DNA of 64,000 nt from Myxococcota bacterium (GTDB taxonomy: Bacteria; Myxococcota_A; UBA796; UBA2385). This document shows positions 37,622 to 46,116 of the stretch, piece after piece (the first letter of the stretch is position 1; each line of letters opens with the position of its first letter). The notes under the pieces are model-generated. The model saw nothing but the letters and a program-made list of their open reading frames with translations, was not told where the DNA came from and searched no databases. The stretch covers positions 60,371 to 124,370 of the forward strand of contig JAKLKF010000002.1 in NCBI GenBank assembly GCA_023150805.1, in the 5' to 3' direction. Position numbers and translations under genes: made by a program.

Positions 37622-38220
37622 CCCTCTCCTTGCTGGCGCTGCTGGGCTGCCTGCCCGGCGCGCAGGACGACGACTCGGGCCAGGACGTGACCGGGCTCGA
37701 CGGAGGAACCGCGGACGGGGGCGGCACCGGCGTGGCCTGCGACCTCGACCAGGTCGACCCGGCGGACCTGCCGTCGGTGGCGGGGGCCTGCCGCGAGCCC
37801 GAGCTGGTGACGGTGGTCTTCCACGCCGACGGGGACACCTTCGTCGTCGACTCCTCGCGCGGCTCGGAGACCATCCGCTTCATCGGCGTGGACACGCCCG
37901 AGACCGGCTACGGCTCGACGGACGAGGAGTGCTTCGGCCCCGAGGCCTCCGAGTTCACCAAGGCGGCCTTCCCGCTGGGCTCCTGCCTGTGGCTGACCTT
38001 CGACCAGGAGTGCGTCGATCCCTACGACCGCACCCTGGCCTACCTGCACACCGGCACGGGCGAGCAGGACTTCTTCCAGCGGCGCCTGCTGCACGGCGGC
38101 TACGCCAGCGTGCTCATCTACTCGCCCAACGACGCCTTCGAGGACACCTTCCGCGACGACGAGGCGGCGGCCCAGGCGGCGGGTGCGGGCCTGTGGGGGG
38201 AGTGCGGCGGCAACGAGTAG
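37618..38220 (+). CDS. Lipoprotein with thermonuclease (SNase-like) domain
   Basis: This 200-residue protein has lipobox LLGC at residues 8-11, then an Asp/Gly spacer. A staphylococcal-nuclease fold starts near residue 68 with HADGDTFVV, IRFIGVDTPET, and DPYDRTLAYLHT. The Asp, Arg and Glu positions of the active site are present, and Cys pairs may form disulfides. It is probably an envelope-anchored nuclease. It overlaps the TPR gene stop by 4 nt. Confidence 0.85.
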   Translation: MTLSLLALLGCLPGAQDDDSGQDVTGLDGGTADGGGTGVACDLDQVDPADLPSVAGACREPELVTVVFHADGDTFVVDSSRGSETIRFIGVDTPETGYGSTDEECFGPEASEFTKAAFPLGSCLWLTFDQECVDPYDRTLAYLHTGTGEQDFFQRRLLHGGYASVLIYSPNDAFEDTFRDDEAAAQAAGAGLWGECGGNE

Positions 38221-38260
38221 GCGGGTCCCCGAGCGGGGCCCTTGAAGAGGGGAGGTCGGG

Positions 38261-38836
38261 ATGCGTGTGACCTGGGTCGTGGTGGGGCTGGTGGGGCTGG
38301 GGTTGGCCTGTGGAGGCGGCGGCGGCGGCGGCATGCAGTCCAGCCCCGAGGCGATCGCCCTGGCGCGGCAGCTCGGCTTCCCCGACGTGCAGCCGGGCAT
38401 GGGCGTCGCCGGTCCCCTGGCGGGCCCCGAGGGCTCGATCTACTACGCCTCCGCCGATGGCAAGGTGAGCTACTTCCTGCCCGGCCAGGTGACAGCCTGG
38501 TTCGCGACCCTGGACGGCGGGGGGGTGCGGTTCCACTACGCGCTGACGCCGACGGCCTCGTACCGGGTCGACGCGGGCAAGGCGGTCCCGCTCTCCGCTC
38601 CCCCGCCCCAGATCGGCGCCTGGCCCTACTCGGGCCCCATCGTCAACGTGATGGTGGCCCAGCTCCAGGCCTACCAGCAGGGGCGGGCCGCGGCGGGCGG
38701 GCAGGGCCTCTCGGTGGCCGAGCAGGCCTACGTCAGCGGCAAGCTCCACGAGATCAACATGAACATCCTGGAGAACATGGGGAGCCAGGGCTGCACCGAG
38801 TACTACGAGGACGGGGCCTACGTCGGCTGCTGGTAG
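38261..38836 (+). CDS. Lipoprotein with poly-Gly linker, unknown function
   Basis: This 191-residue protein has lipobox GLAC (MRVTWVVVGLVGLGLACG) followed by a run of seven to eight Gly, then a compact beta-rich domain (YYASADGKVSYFLPGQVTAWF). A helical C-terminus ends in CTEYYEDGAYVGCW with two Cys. ATG 38261 is preceded by GGAGG. No family recognised. Confidence 0.75.
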   Translation: MRVTWVVVGLVGLGLACGGGGGGGMQSSPEAIALARQLGFPDVQPGMGVAGPLAGPEGSIYYASADGKVSYFLPGQVTAWFATLDGGGVRFHYALTPTASYRVDAGKAVPLSAPPPQIGAWPYSGPIVNVMVAQLQAYQQGRAAAGGQGLSVAEQAYVSGKLHEINMNILENMGSQGCTEYYEDGAYVGCW

Positions 38837-38905
38837 GCGAGGCCGGCGGGTGCGGCGGCAACGAGTGAACCGGGGAGATAGGGCCGGGCCCTCACGGAGG
38901 CCCGC

Positions 38906-40216
38906 ATGTCCGCACCGATCTCCTCGCAGCAGCCCGAGACCCCCAAGAGCCACGACCTGCTCGCCCGCGCGCGGCGGGTCATCCCGGGCGGGGTCAATTC
39001 GCCGGTCCGCGCCTTCGCTGCGGTGGAGGGAGAGCCCCTCTTCATGGCCCGCGGCGAGGGGCCGTGGATCTGGGACGCCGACGGCAACCGCTACCTCGAC
39101 CTGATCGGGAGCTGGGGCCCGCTCATCCTGGGGCACGCCCACCCCGAGGTGCTGGCCGAGGTGACGGCGGCCCTGCAGCGCGGCAGCAGCTTCGGCTGCC
39201 CGACCGAGGCCGAGGTGCTCTTCGCCGAGGAGCTGTGCGCGGCGCACCCGGCGCTGGAGCAGGTGCGGCTGTGCAGCAGCGGCACCGAGGCGACGATGCA
39301 CGCCGTCCGCCTGGCCCGCGGCTTCACCGGGCGCGACGTGATCGTGAAGATCGACGGCTGCTTCCACGGCGCCCACGACGCGGTGCTGGTGGCGGCGGGC
39401 TCCGGGGTCGCGACCTTCGCGCGGCCGGGCTCGCCGGGCATCCCGCAGGCGGTGGCGAACCTGACGCGCACCGCGCCCTTCAACGATCTCCCCACCATCG
39501 AGCGCCACCTCTCCCAGGGCGACGTGGCCGCGATCATCGTCGAGCCGGTGCCGGGCAACATGGGCTGCATCGCGCCGGACCCGGGCTACCTGGAGGGGCT
39601 GCGGGAGCTGACCCGCCAGCACGGCGCCCTGCTCATCATCGACGAGGTGATGACCGGCTTCCGGCTGGCCCGCGGTGGCGCCTGCGAGCGGCTGTCCATC
39701 GACGCCGACCTGGTCTGCCTGGGCAAGATCGTGGGCGGCGGCATGCCGCTGGCGGCCTTCGGCGGCAAGGCGGAGATCATGGGCCGGCTGTCCCCGGCCG
39801 GCCCGGTCTACCAGGCCGGGACGCTGTCGGGGAACCCGGTGGCGGTGGCGGCCGGCCGGGCGACCGTCGCGCGGCTGACGCCGGCGGTCTACGCCCGGCT
39901 GGAGGAGATCGGGGAGGAGGTGGACCGCCGCCTGCGGCCCGAGGTGCGCGCCCGCGGCCTGTCGATGACCCGCGTGGGCTCGATGTTCACCATCTACTTC
40001 CGCGCCGAGGAGCCCCGCGACTTCGAGCAGGTCAAGGGCTGCGACCTGGCCGCCTTCGGCCGCTTCCACCGCCGGGCGCTGCGGCACGGCGTCTACATGC
40101 CCCCCAGCCAGTTCGAGGCGGCCTTCCTGCCGGCCATCCTGGGGGCCGCCGAGATCGACCACCTGGTGCGCGGCCTGGTCGCCGCGATGGACGAGGCCCT
40201 GGCCGCGCGGTCCTGA
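38906..40216 (+). CDS. hemL: Glutamate-1-semialdehyde 2,1-aminomutase
   Basis: HemL converts glutamate-1-semialdehyde to 5-aminolevulinate in the C5 haem pathway, using PLP. The 436-residue length fits. Motifs: GGVNSPVRAF near the start, RLCSSGTEATMHAVRLARG for cofactor binding, LIIDEVMTGFR, and the Schiff-base Lys in CLGKIVGGGMPLAAFGG. The ending PPSQFEAAFLP is the HemL-type C-terminus. It appears to be a single-gene unit before the F0 genes. Confidence 0.97.
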   Translation: MSAPISSQQPETPKSHDLLARARRVIPGGVNSPVRAFAAVEGEPLFMARGEGPWIWDADGNRYLDLIGSWGPLILGHAHPEVLAEVTAALQRGSSFGCPTEAEVLFAEELCAAHPALEQVRLCSSGTEATMHAVRLARGFTGRDVIVKIDGCFHGAHDAVLVAAGSGVATFARPGSPGIPQAVANLTRTAPFNDLPTIERHLSQGDVAAIIVEPVPGNMGCIAPDPGYLEGLRELTRQHGALLIIDEVMTGFRLARGGACERLSIDADLVCLGKIVGGGMPLAAFGGKAEIMGRLSPAGPVYQAGTLSGNPVAVAAGRATVARLTPAVYARLEEIGEEVDRRLRPEVRARGLSMTRVGSMFTIYFRAEEPRDFEQVKGCDLAAFGRFHRRALRHGVYMPPSQFEAAFLPAILGAAEIDHLVRGLVAAMDEALAARS

Positions 40217-40292
40217 CCGCATTGGACGCAGGCAAGGGCCTGTGATAGTGCCCGCGTCCTTCGCGACACCCCCCCCTCCCAAGGCCCCTGGG

Positions 40293-40535
40293 ATGCTCGA
40301 TCCCGAGTTCCTTCGGCGGGCGGGTGGCGCGACGGCGGCGGCGGCTGAGCTGGCCGTGGCCGTCCTGCTCGGGGTCTTCGCCGGCTCCTGGCTCGATTCC
40401 CGCCTGGGCACCGCCCCGGTCCTCCTGCTCCTCCTCTCCCTCGCTGGCCTGATCGTCGGCTTCGTCCGACTCACCTCCTGGCTGAAGAGCTCCGAGCCCT
40501 CGGATGACGACGACCCCCCGGTCCATCGCCCTTAG
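40293..40535 (+). CDS. AtpZ/AtpI-like F0 accessory membrane protein
   Basis: This small inner-membrane protein has two helices (LAVAVLLGVFAGSWLD; VLLLLLSLAGLIVGFVRL) and an acidic tail. That is the pattern of the AtpZ (F0F1-associated Ca2+/Mg2+ transporter) family seen at the head of atp operons. From ATG 40293 it is 80 residues. A GTG at 40242 would add 17 residues of Pro-rich sequence and cannot be excluded. The 3' end overlaps atpI by 32 nt. Confidence 0.75.
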   Translation: MLDPEFLRRAGGATAAAAELAVAVLLGVFAGSWLDSRLGTAPVLLLLLSLAGLIVGFVRLTSWLKSSEPSDDDDPPVHRP

Positions 40536-40881
40536 CGCCGCCTTGATCGGCGGCCTGCTGGCCGGTGGTGTCCTGCTGCAGGGGGACGTCGACCTGGCGC
40601 GGGGCATCGCGGTCAGCGCGCTGGTGATGCTGGTCAACCTGGGCCTGTGGGTGCTCTCGGTGAAGCGCCTGTTCGACGCGGCGGTGGCCGGCGGCACGGG
40701 CGCGGGTCCGGCCTTCCTGATCGCGACCAAGCTGGTCGGGATCGGCTTCATGACCTGGGGCCTCTGCCAGCTCTTCCCGGCCTCGGCCGTGTTGCTCGGC
40801 GGCTCGGTGGTCGTCCTCTCCATCTTCCTTCACGCGGCCGCGCTGACGCTCTCGCAGCTCGCCGCCCCGACGGAGGCCTGA
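40504..40881 (+). CDS. atpI: ATP synthase protein I-like membrane protein
   Basis: This 125-residue protein has four predicted membrane helices (SAALIGGLLAGGVLL; ALVMLVNLGLWVLSV; FLIATKLVGIGFMTW; AVLLGGSVVVLSIFLH), as in AtpI, which helps assemble the c-ring. Placement between the AtpZ-like gene and atpB supports this. ATG 40504 lies within the preceding gene. Its stop touches the atpB GTG. Confidence 0.75.
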   Translation: MTTTPRSIALSAALIGGLLAGGVLLQGDVDLARGIAVSALVMLVNLGLWVLSVKRLFDAAVAGGTGAGPAFLIATKLVGIGFMTWGLCQLFPASAVLLGGSVVVLSIFLHAAALTLSQLAAPTEA

Positions 40882-41724
40882 GTGTCCACGGCGCTCTTCG
40901 GCCTGGTGCCCGACCTGCTGTCCCGGCTGCTCACCGGCCCGGACCTGGGCGGCCTGCTCCAGGTGGCGAACTTCTCCTGGTTCCAGCTCCTGCCGGGCGT
41001 GGCCGACGGCCACCTGCTGGAGCCCCTGGGCATCCACGACCACGGGGGCCACACCGCGGTCGCGGTGCTGGGCGCCTGGCTGGTCTGCGGCTTCGTGATC
41101 CTGCTGGCCCTGCTGGGCCGCATGGGGCTGAACCGCGCGCGGGCCCAGGGCGGCCTGCAGCAGTACGTGCCCTCCGGCGGCTTCTCGGTGGTGGACCTGT
41201 TCGACGTCTTCGTGGGTGCCATCCGCAACCTCGCCGGCACGATGCTGGAGGAGCACGACGTCAAGAAGCTCTTCCCGCTCTTCGGCGGCCTGTTCCTCTA
41301 CATCTTCTTCTGCAACGCCCTGGGCCTGCTGCCGGGCATGCTGCCGCCGACCGAGAACATCAGCAACAACTTCGCGATGGCCTCGGTCGTGCTGGTCACC
41401 TACCTGGGCATCGGCCTGGGCCGGAACCCGGGCCCCTTCATCAAGCACCTGGCTGGCCCCATCATCTGGCTGGCCCCGCTCATCATGAGCATCGAGCTGC
41501 TGGGCCTGCTGGTGATCCGGCCGGGCTCGCTCTCGCTGCGCTTGATGGGCAACATCGTCGGCGACCACATGGTGCTGGGCATCATGAGCGACCTGACCAA
41601 GGCCGTCATCCCCTCGCTCTTCCTGGCGCTGGGCACCTTCGTGTCCTTCCTCCAGGCCTTCGTGTTCACCCTGCTGTCGATCATCTACGTCTCGATGTCG
41701 ATCGTGCACGACGATCACCACTGA
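40882..41724 (+). CDS. atpB: ATP synthase F0 subunit a
   Basis: Subunit a forms the half-channels beside the c-ring. The 280 residues include the conserved helix with the essential Arg in SLSLRLMGNIVGDH and the upstream NALGLLPGMLPPTENISNNFA. The end is STLLSIIYVSMSIVHDDHH-like, His/Asp-rich. GTG 40882 follows directly on the atpI stop, so translation is coupled. Genes for b, delta and the F1 sector are not next to it. Confidence 0.96.
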   Translation: MSTALFGLVPDLLSRLLTGPDLGGLLQVANFSWFQLLPGVADGHLLEPLGIHDHGGHTAVAVLGAWLVCGFVILLALLGRMGLNRARAQGGLQQYVPSGGFSVVDLFDVFVGAIRNLAGTMLEEHDVKKLFPLFGGLFLYIFFCNALGLLPGMLPPTENISNNFAMASVVLVTYLGIGLGRNPGPFIKHLAGPIIWLAPLIMSIELLGLLVIRPGSLSLRLMGNIVGDHMVLGIMSDLTKAVIPSLFLALGTFVSFLQAFVFTLLSIIYVSMSIVHDDHH

Positions 41725-41812
41725 ATCGAGAACCACGGCGCCGAGCAGCGCTGCATCGAGCCGTCTCCCTCAACCCGTCCCTGAACTCCCTTCTCTCCTC
41801 GTGGAGGTCCCG

Positions 41813-42130
41813 ATGAAGTCCAAGCTGTCCACCGTGCTGCCCGTCCTGGTGGCCCTGCTCATGGTGTCCACCCCCGCCTTCGCCCAGGACGGCGGCGCGG
41901 ACATGTGGAAGGGCTACGTCGGCATCGGCGCCGGCCTGGCCATCGGCGTCGCCGCCCTCGGTGGTGCGCTGGCCCAGGGCCGCGCCGCCGCCGCCGCCCT
42001 CGAGGGCATCGCCCGCAACCCGCAGGCCTCCGGCAAGCTCTTCACCCCGATGATCATCGGCCTGGCCCTCATCGAGTCGCTGGTCATCTACGCGCTCGTC
42101 ATCGGCTTCCAGCTCCAGGGCAAGATCTAG
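41813..42130 (+). CDS. atpE: ATP synthase F0 subunit c
   Basis: Subunit c builds the rotor ring. The 105-residue precursor has an N-terminal hydrophobic leader ending TPAFAQ, then two helices joined by the loop LEGIARNPQASGKL. The ion-carrying acid is Glu in LALIESLVIYALV. Gln in the first helix (ALAQGRA), the adjacent Ser and the Tyr five residues after Glu match several ligands of Na+-type c-rings, but the Thr after Ser is Leu here. ATG 41813 has GGAGGT 4-5 nt upstream. Confidence 0.95.
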   Translation: MKSKLSTVLPVLVALLMVSTPAFAQDGGADMWKGYVGIGAGLAIGVAALGGALAQGRAAAAALEGIARNPQASGKLFTPMIIGLALIESLVIYALVIGFQLQGKI

Positions 42131-42173
42131 TCTTCGCTCCCACGGCTGGCGCCGCCTCCCGGAGGGCGCCGCT

Positions 42174-42217
42174 CGACACGGTCCGGTCCTCCCTTGGCGG
42201 AGGGTCGGGCCGTGTCG
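42174..42217 (+). terminator. Stem-loop after atpE
   Basis: The arms CGACACGG...CCG..CCTCC and GGAGG..CGG...CCGTGTCG pair across a short CCTTGGC loop, starting 44 nt after the atpE stop. There is no clear U-run after it, so it may be a terminator or an mRNA-stabilising hairpin. Confidence 0.5.
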
Positions 42218-42295
42218 TCGTGTTGGGGTCCTTGGACGCGCTCGCCCGCGTCAGGTAAGGCACCTCGCTCCCCTCCCGATCCATCGGAGGATCCC

Positions 42296-43153
42296 ATGCA
42301 GCTCCCCGTCCGTGGCATCGCCGTCCTCGCCCTGGCGCTGGTCAGCCCCGTCGCCCTCGCCAAGAAGGAGAAGAAGTCCAAGGGAGAAGCGCCCGTGGCG
42401 CTGGTCGGCTGGCAGACCCAGCTGGGCTGGCCGGGCTCCTGCTACTACCCTCCGGACTTCCAGAACCTCAACAACACCGACCGCCTGCGCGCCCGGGAGC
42501 AGTCGCTCACCGAGATGATGGCGCAGTGGAACGGCGGCAAGAACGACGGCGTCTCCATGGACGAGGAGATGGTGATCGAGGTGGAGACCGTGCTGCTGGG
42601 CCGGCCCGAGCGCGTCGAGGAGGTGGTCCGGGAGAACCTGGAGAAGTGCCAGGGCTTCATGACCGGCCAGGTCAGCGAGGACGCCTGGGAGAGCTGGGTC
42701 GGCGGGCTGCGCGCCTCGCTGACCGTGGGCGAGTGCCGGCAGCCCCTGGACTACACGATGTTCGACTACCTGGAGATCGGCGCCGGCTGGCAGCGGCCGC
42801 TGTCGATCTGCAAGGACGAGAAGGTGCGCATCTCGGGCACGGTCAAGGACAAGTACCGCATCTCCGAGAAGGGCCCCTGGATCAACGTCGAGGGCGACCC
42901 GGCCATCCCGGCGACGGGGCTGGAGCTGCCCTGCAACGTCGAGGGCTGCTTCGCGGGACAGCTCATCCTGAAGTTCGAGGCGGACTCCGGCTGGGAGAAG
43001 ATCTACCCCGTGGGCCATGAGCTGATCTTCGAGGCGCCCGAGCACGGCACCATCAGCTACCGCATCAACGACGAGAGCTTCTTCGACAACTCCTGGTTCA
43101 AGTCCAAGGGCCTGGAGGATCACACCGCCATCGAGGTCTCGCCCGCCCAGTGA
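42296..43153 (+). CDS. Secreted protein of unknown function
   Basis: This 285-residue exported protein has a signal peptide to about residue 22 (LALALVSPVALA), then a Lys-rich start. It has Cys at CYYPPDF, CQGFM, CRQPLDY, CKDEKV, CNVEGC, suggesting disulfides in the periplasm. No enzyme motif recognised. ATG 42296 has GGAGG 5 nt upstream. Its stop overlaps the SGNH hydrolase start (GTGA), so the two are likely co-translated. Confidence 0.75.
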   Translation: MQLPVRGIAVLALALVSPVALAKKEKKSKGEAPVALVGWQTQLGWPGSCYYPPDFQNLNNTDRLRAREQSLTEMMAQWNGGKNDGVSMDEEMVIEVETVLLGRPERVEEVVRENLEKCQGFMTGQVSEDAWESWVGGLRASLTVGECRQPLDYTMFDYLEIGAGWQRPLSICKDEKVRISGTVKDKYRISEKGPWINVEGDPAIPATGLELPCNVEGCFAGQLILKFEADSGWEKIYPVGHELIFEAPEHGTISYRINDESFFDNSWFKSKGLEDHTAIEVSPAQ

Positions 43154-44142
43154 AGCGCCCGGTCAAGGTCCTGCTGTTCAGCCTGGTCCCGCTGGTCGTC
43201 CTGATGGGCGGGGCCGAGGCGGGCTTGCGCGCGGCGGGCTGGCCCAAGGCGGACACCGGCGAGTTCGCGCACAACCAGGTCTACTGGACGGCGGACAAGA
43301 ACCAGGAGGGGCAGGTCGTGCCCCACCGGGAGACCGGCGGATCCTTCGTCGTCAGCACCGACGACAACGGCCTGCGGGTGCCGCGGCACCCGGTGCAGAA
43401 GGAGGCGGGCAAGCGGCGCGTGATGACGCTGGGCTGCTCGACCACCTACGGCTGGGGGGTCAACGACGCCGAGAGCTACCCGGCCCGGCTGGAGTCGCGA
43501 CTGGCGGCCGCCGGCCACACCGGCTGGGAGGTCATCAACGGCGGACAGCCCGGCTACACCACCTTCCAGGGCCTGTGGCTGTGGGACCAGGCGCTGGCGG
43601 CCTACGACCCCGACGTCGTGATGGTCGGCTACGTCGTGCAGGACGCGCGCAAGGCCGCCTACAGCGACAAGAGCCAGGCCATCCTGCAGGGAGACGCCCG
43701 CTTCCTCAAGCAGCAGGTGCTCTACCAGAGCAAGGTCTACCTGGGCCTGCGCGTGCTGGTGGGCGCGGTGCAGGTGCGCGCCAAGGAGCGGCCGGACGGC
43801 GACCAGGGCGGCGTGTACCGCGTGCCGCCCGCCGACTACGCCGAGAACCTGCGCGCGCTGGTGGAGCGCATCCAGGACGTCGGTGCGGAGCCCGTGCTCT
43901 TCGGCTACCCGCTGGAGCGCGAGGGCTACACGACCGAGCACCGCCGCATCCTGCAGGCGGCGGCCGAGCAGCTCGGTGTGCGACACTTCGACCCGCAGGC
44001 CCAGATGGAGGAGGCATCCCGCCGACAGACCCTCTACTTCGAGACCGACCGCGGCCACGCCAACGCGCGGGGCAACGACCTGATCGCGAAGTGGGTGCTC
44101 GAGTTCCTCGAGCAGGAGGGCCTCCTGGGCTCGGAAGGTTGA
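43150..44142 (+). CDS. SGNH/GDSL-family hydrolase, membrane-anchored
   Basis: This 330-residue protein has an N-terminal membrane helix (VLLFSLVPLVVLMGGA). The SGNH fold follows, with Ser nucleophile block LGCSTTYGWGV near residue 97, Gly block NGGQPGYTTFQG and the C-terminal catalytic pair in DRGHANARGNDL. Such enzymes often acylate or deacylate polysaccharides. Its place before a glycosyltransferase and nucleotide-sugar genes fits that. GTG 43150 overlaps the preceding stop. Confidence 0.85.
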   Translation: MKRPVKVLLFSLVPLVVLMGGAEAGLRAAGWPKADTGEFAHNQVYWTADKNQEGQVVPHRETGGSFVVSTDDNGLRVPRHPVQKEAGKRRVMTLGCSTTYGWGVNDAESYPARLESRLAAAGHTGWEVINGGQPGYTTFQGLWLWDQALAAYDPDVVMVGYVVQDARKAAYSDKSQAILQGDARFLKQQVLYQSKVYLGLRVLVGAVQVRAKERPDGDQGGVYRVPPADYAENLRALVERIQDVGAEPVLFGYPLEREGYTTEHRRILQAAAEQLGVRHFDPQAQMEEASRRQTLYFETDRGHANARGNDLIAKWVLEFLEQEGLLGSEG

Positions 44143-44143
44143 C

Positions 44144-44869
44144 GTGACGCAGCCGCGCGACTGCACCCTGGTGCTCCTCACCCTCAACGAGATCGACGGC
44201 CTGCGCCTGCTGTGGGACCGGATCCCGGTGGACCGCTTCGCGCGCACGCTCGCCGTGGACGGCGGCTCCACCGACGGGACGCGCGAGTTCCTGGCCGAAC
44301 GGGGCATCCCCGTGGCGGACCAGTCGATCCGCGGGCGCGGGGTCGCCTTCCGCGTGGCCGCCGACGCCACCGACACCGACCGGCTGGTCTTCTACTCGCC
44401 GGACGGCAACGAGGATCCCGCCGACATCGAGCGCCTGGACGACCTGCTGCTGTCGGGGGCCCGCCTGGCCATCGCCAGCCGCTTCGCCCGCGGCTCCCAG
44501 AACGAGGAGCAGGACGCGTTGCGCCCGCGTGCCCGGGTCAACCAGGCGCTGACCTGGATCGCCAACCGCCTGTTCAACACCGGCCCCTACGTCACCGACA
44601 CCATCAACGGCTTCCGGGCCCTGCGCCGCGCGGACCTGCTGGAGCTGGACACGACGGTCAAGCGCTTCCCCATCGAGTACCAGATCAGCATCCGGGCGAT
44701 GGCCCGCGGCTGGCCCATCGGCGAGGTCGCGACCATCGAGGACCAGCGCGCCGGTGGCGAGAGCAAGGCCCTGTCCTGGCCGGTGGGCAAGGACCACCTC
44801 AAGGTGCTGCTGACCGAGCTGCCGCACGCCCGGCCCCTGGGCGCCCGGCCGCTGGGAGACCACCCGTGA
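44144..44869 (+). CDS. Family 2 glycosyltransferase
   Basis: This 241-residue GT-A protein begins with TLVLLTLNEIDGLRLL and has VDGGSTDGTREFLAE for nucleotide binding. YSPDGNEDPADIERL replaces the usual DADLQH as the metal site, and NGFRALRRADLLELD follows. It resembles dolichyl-/undecaprenyl-phosphate sugar transferases. GTG 44144 has GGAAGG just upstream. It overlaps the next gene by 4 nt (GTGA). Confidence 0.85.
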   Translation: MTQPRDCTLVLLTLNEIDGLRLLWDRIPVDRFARTLAVDGGSTDGTREFLAERGIPVADQSIRGRGVAFRVAADATDTDRLVFYSPDGNEDPADIERLDDLLLSGARLAIASRFARGSQNEEQDALRPRARVNQALTWIANRLFNTGPYVTDTINGFRALRRADLLELDTTVKRFPIEYQISIRAMARGWPIGEVATIEDQRAGGESKALSWPVGKDHLKVLLTELPHARPLGARPLGDHP

Positions 44870-46092
44870 GCGCCTCCGCGGCGCTGCAGGCGTGGGCCGC
44901 CCGGGGCCTGGACCTCGAGGCCCTGGCCCGGCAGTGGGTGGTGCAGGAGGAGCTGGCCGTCCCCACCGACCGGCTGCCCCTGGCCGTGGCCCCCTACGAT
45001 CACGTCGAGGTGGCCGAGGCCATCGCGACCCTGCTCGAGGGGCGCCTGACCATGGGCGCCCGCGTGCGGGCCTTCGAGGATGCGTGGGCCGCCGAGGTGG
45101 GCGCCGCCCACTGCGTGATGGTGAACTCTGGCAGCAGCGCCCTGCTCGTCATGCTGAGCGCCCTGGTCGCGACCGGCCGCCTGTCGCCCGGCGACGAGGT
45201 GCTGGTTCCGGCCGTCGGCTGGTCGACCAGCCTGTTCTCGGTGGCCCAGGCCGGGCTCACCCCGGTCCTGGTCGACGTCGACGCCGACAGCCTGTGCCTG
45301 GAAGGGGCCCACGATCGCCCCGTGCTGGCGCTGCACCTGCTGGGCCAGCCCTCGCGCGCCACGGGCCCCCTGGTGATCGAGGACGCCTGCGGCGCCCACG
45401 GCGCGCGGGTCGGCGACCGGCCGGTCGGCAGCCTGGGGGTCGCCGCGGCCTTCAGCTTCTTCTTCAGCCACCACCTCACCACCGGCGAGGGGGGCGCGGT
45501 CACCATGCAGGACCGCGACCTGGCGGACGCCTGCCGCAGCGTGCGCGCCCACGGCTGGACCCGCGAGCGCAGCGACCGCGCCTGGATGGAGCAGGCCTAC
45601 GGCGAGATCGACCCGCGCTTCCTGTTCGTGACGCCGGGCTTCAACCTGCGCCCGACCGAGGTGGCCGGCGCCTTCGGCGTCCACCAGGTCGGGCGCCTGC
45701 AGGGCTACGTCGCCCGGCGCAACCAGAACCACCGGGAGTGGTGCGCCGCCGTCGCCGACCTGGGCCTGCCGCTGCGGGTCTTCCCCGAGCTGCCCGGCAC
45801 CACCCACGCCGGCTTCGCCTTCCCGATGCTCCTGGACGCGGACGCGCCGCTGGACCGCGCCGAGCTGTGCCGCCGGCTCGAGGCCCGCGGCGTCCAGACC
45901 CGCCCCATCTCCGGCAGCAACCTGGCCCGGCAGCCGGCCTTCGAGGCCGTGCCCCGCGCCCGGGTCGAGGGCGCCCTGCCGGTGGCCGACGCCGTCCACA
46001 GCCGCGGCATCTTCGTCGGGCAGAGCCACGCCTTCGACCAGCGACACCTCGACCTGCTGCTGGACGCCTTGAAGGCCGCGCTCCTGAGGTAG
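44866..46092 (+). CDS. PLP-dependent DegT-family enzyme with His for Lys: ColD/RfbH-like 3-dehydratase
   Basis: This 408-residue protein has the DegT/DnrJ/EryC1 fold: VMVNSGSSALLVML for cofactor phosphate, VPAVGWSTSLFSV, and IEDACGAHGA. At the position of the Schiff-base Lys it reads FSFFFSHHLTTGEGG. A His there is known from GDP-4-keto-6-deoxymannose 3-dehydratase (ColD) and CDP-sugar 3-dehydratase (RfbH/DdhC), which make 3,6-dideoxy sugars. So it is more likely a 3-dehydratase than an aminotransferase. No ferredoxin partner is nearby, as for ColD. GTG 44866 overlaps the transferase stop. Confidence 0.82.
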   Translation: MSASAALQAWAARGLDLEALARQWVVQEELAVPTDRLPLAVAPYDHVEVAEAIATLLEGRLTMGARVRAFEDAWAAEVGAAHCVMVNSGSSALLVMLSALVATGRLSPGDEVLVPAVGWSTSLFSVAQAGLTPVLVDVDADSLCLEGAHDRPVLALHLLGQPSRATGPLVIEDACGAHGARVGDRPVGSLGVAAAFSFFFSHHLTTGEGGAVTMQDRDLADACRSVRAHGWTRERSDRAWMEQAYGEIDPRFLFVTPGFNLRPTEVAGAFGVHQVGRLQGYVARRNQNHREWCAAVADLGLPLRVFPELPGTTHAGFAFPMLLDADAPLDRAELCRRLEARGVQTRPISGSNLARQPAFEAVPRARVEGALPVADAVHSRGIFVGQSHAFDQRHLDLLLDALKAALLR

Positions 46093-46116
46093 GCTGCGCC
46101 CCTCGGAGGCTGCTCC

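Noticed and set aside
38222..38240. GC hairpin GGGTCCCC/GGGGCCC after the SNase gene as a terminator
   Set aside because: The stem is short with a bulge and lacks a U-run; the support is too weak to list.
44866..46092. Simple annotation as a sugar aminotransferase
   Set aside because: The Schiff-base Lys is His in the conserved segment, which fits ColD/RfbH-type dehydratases better.
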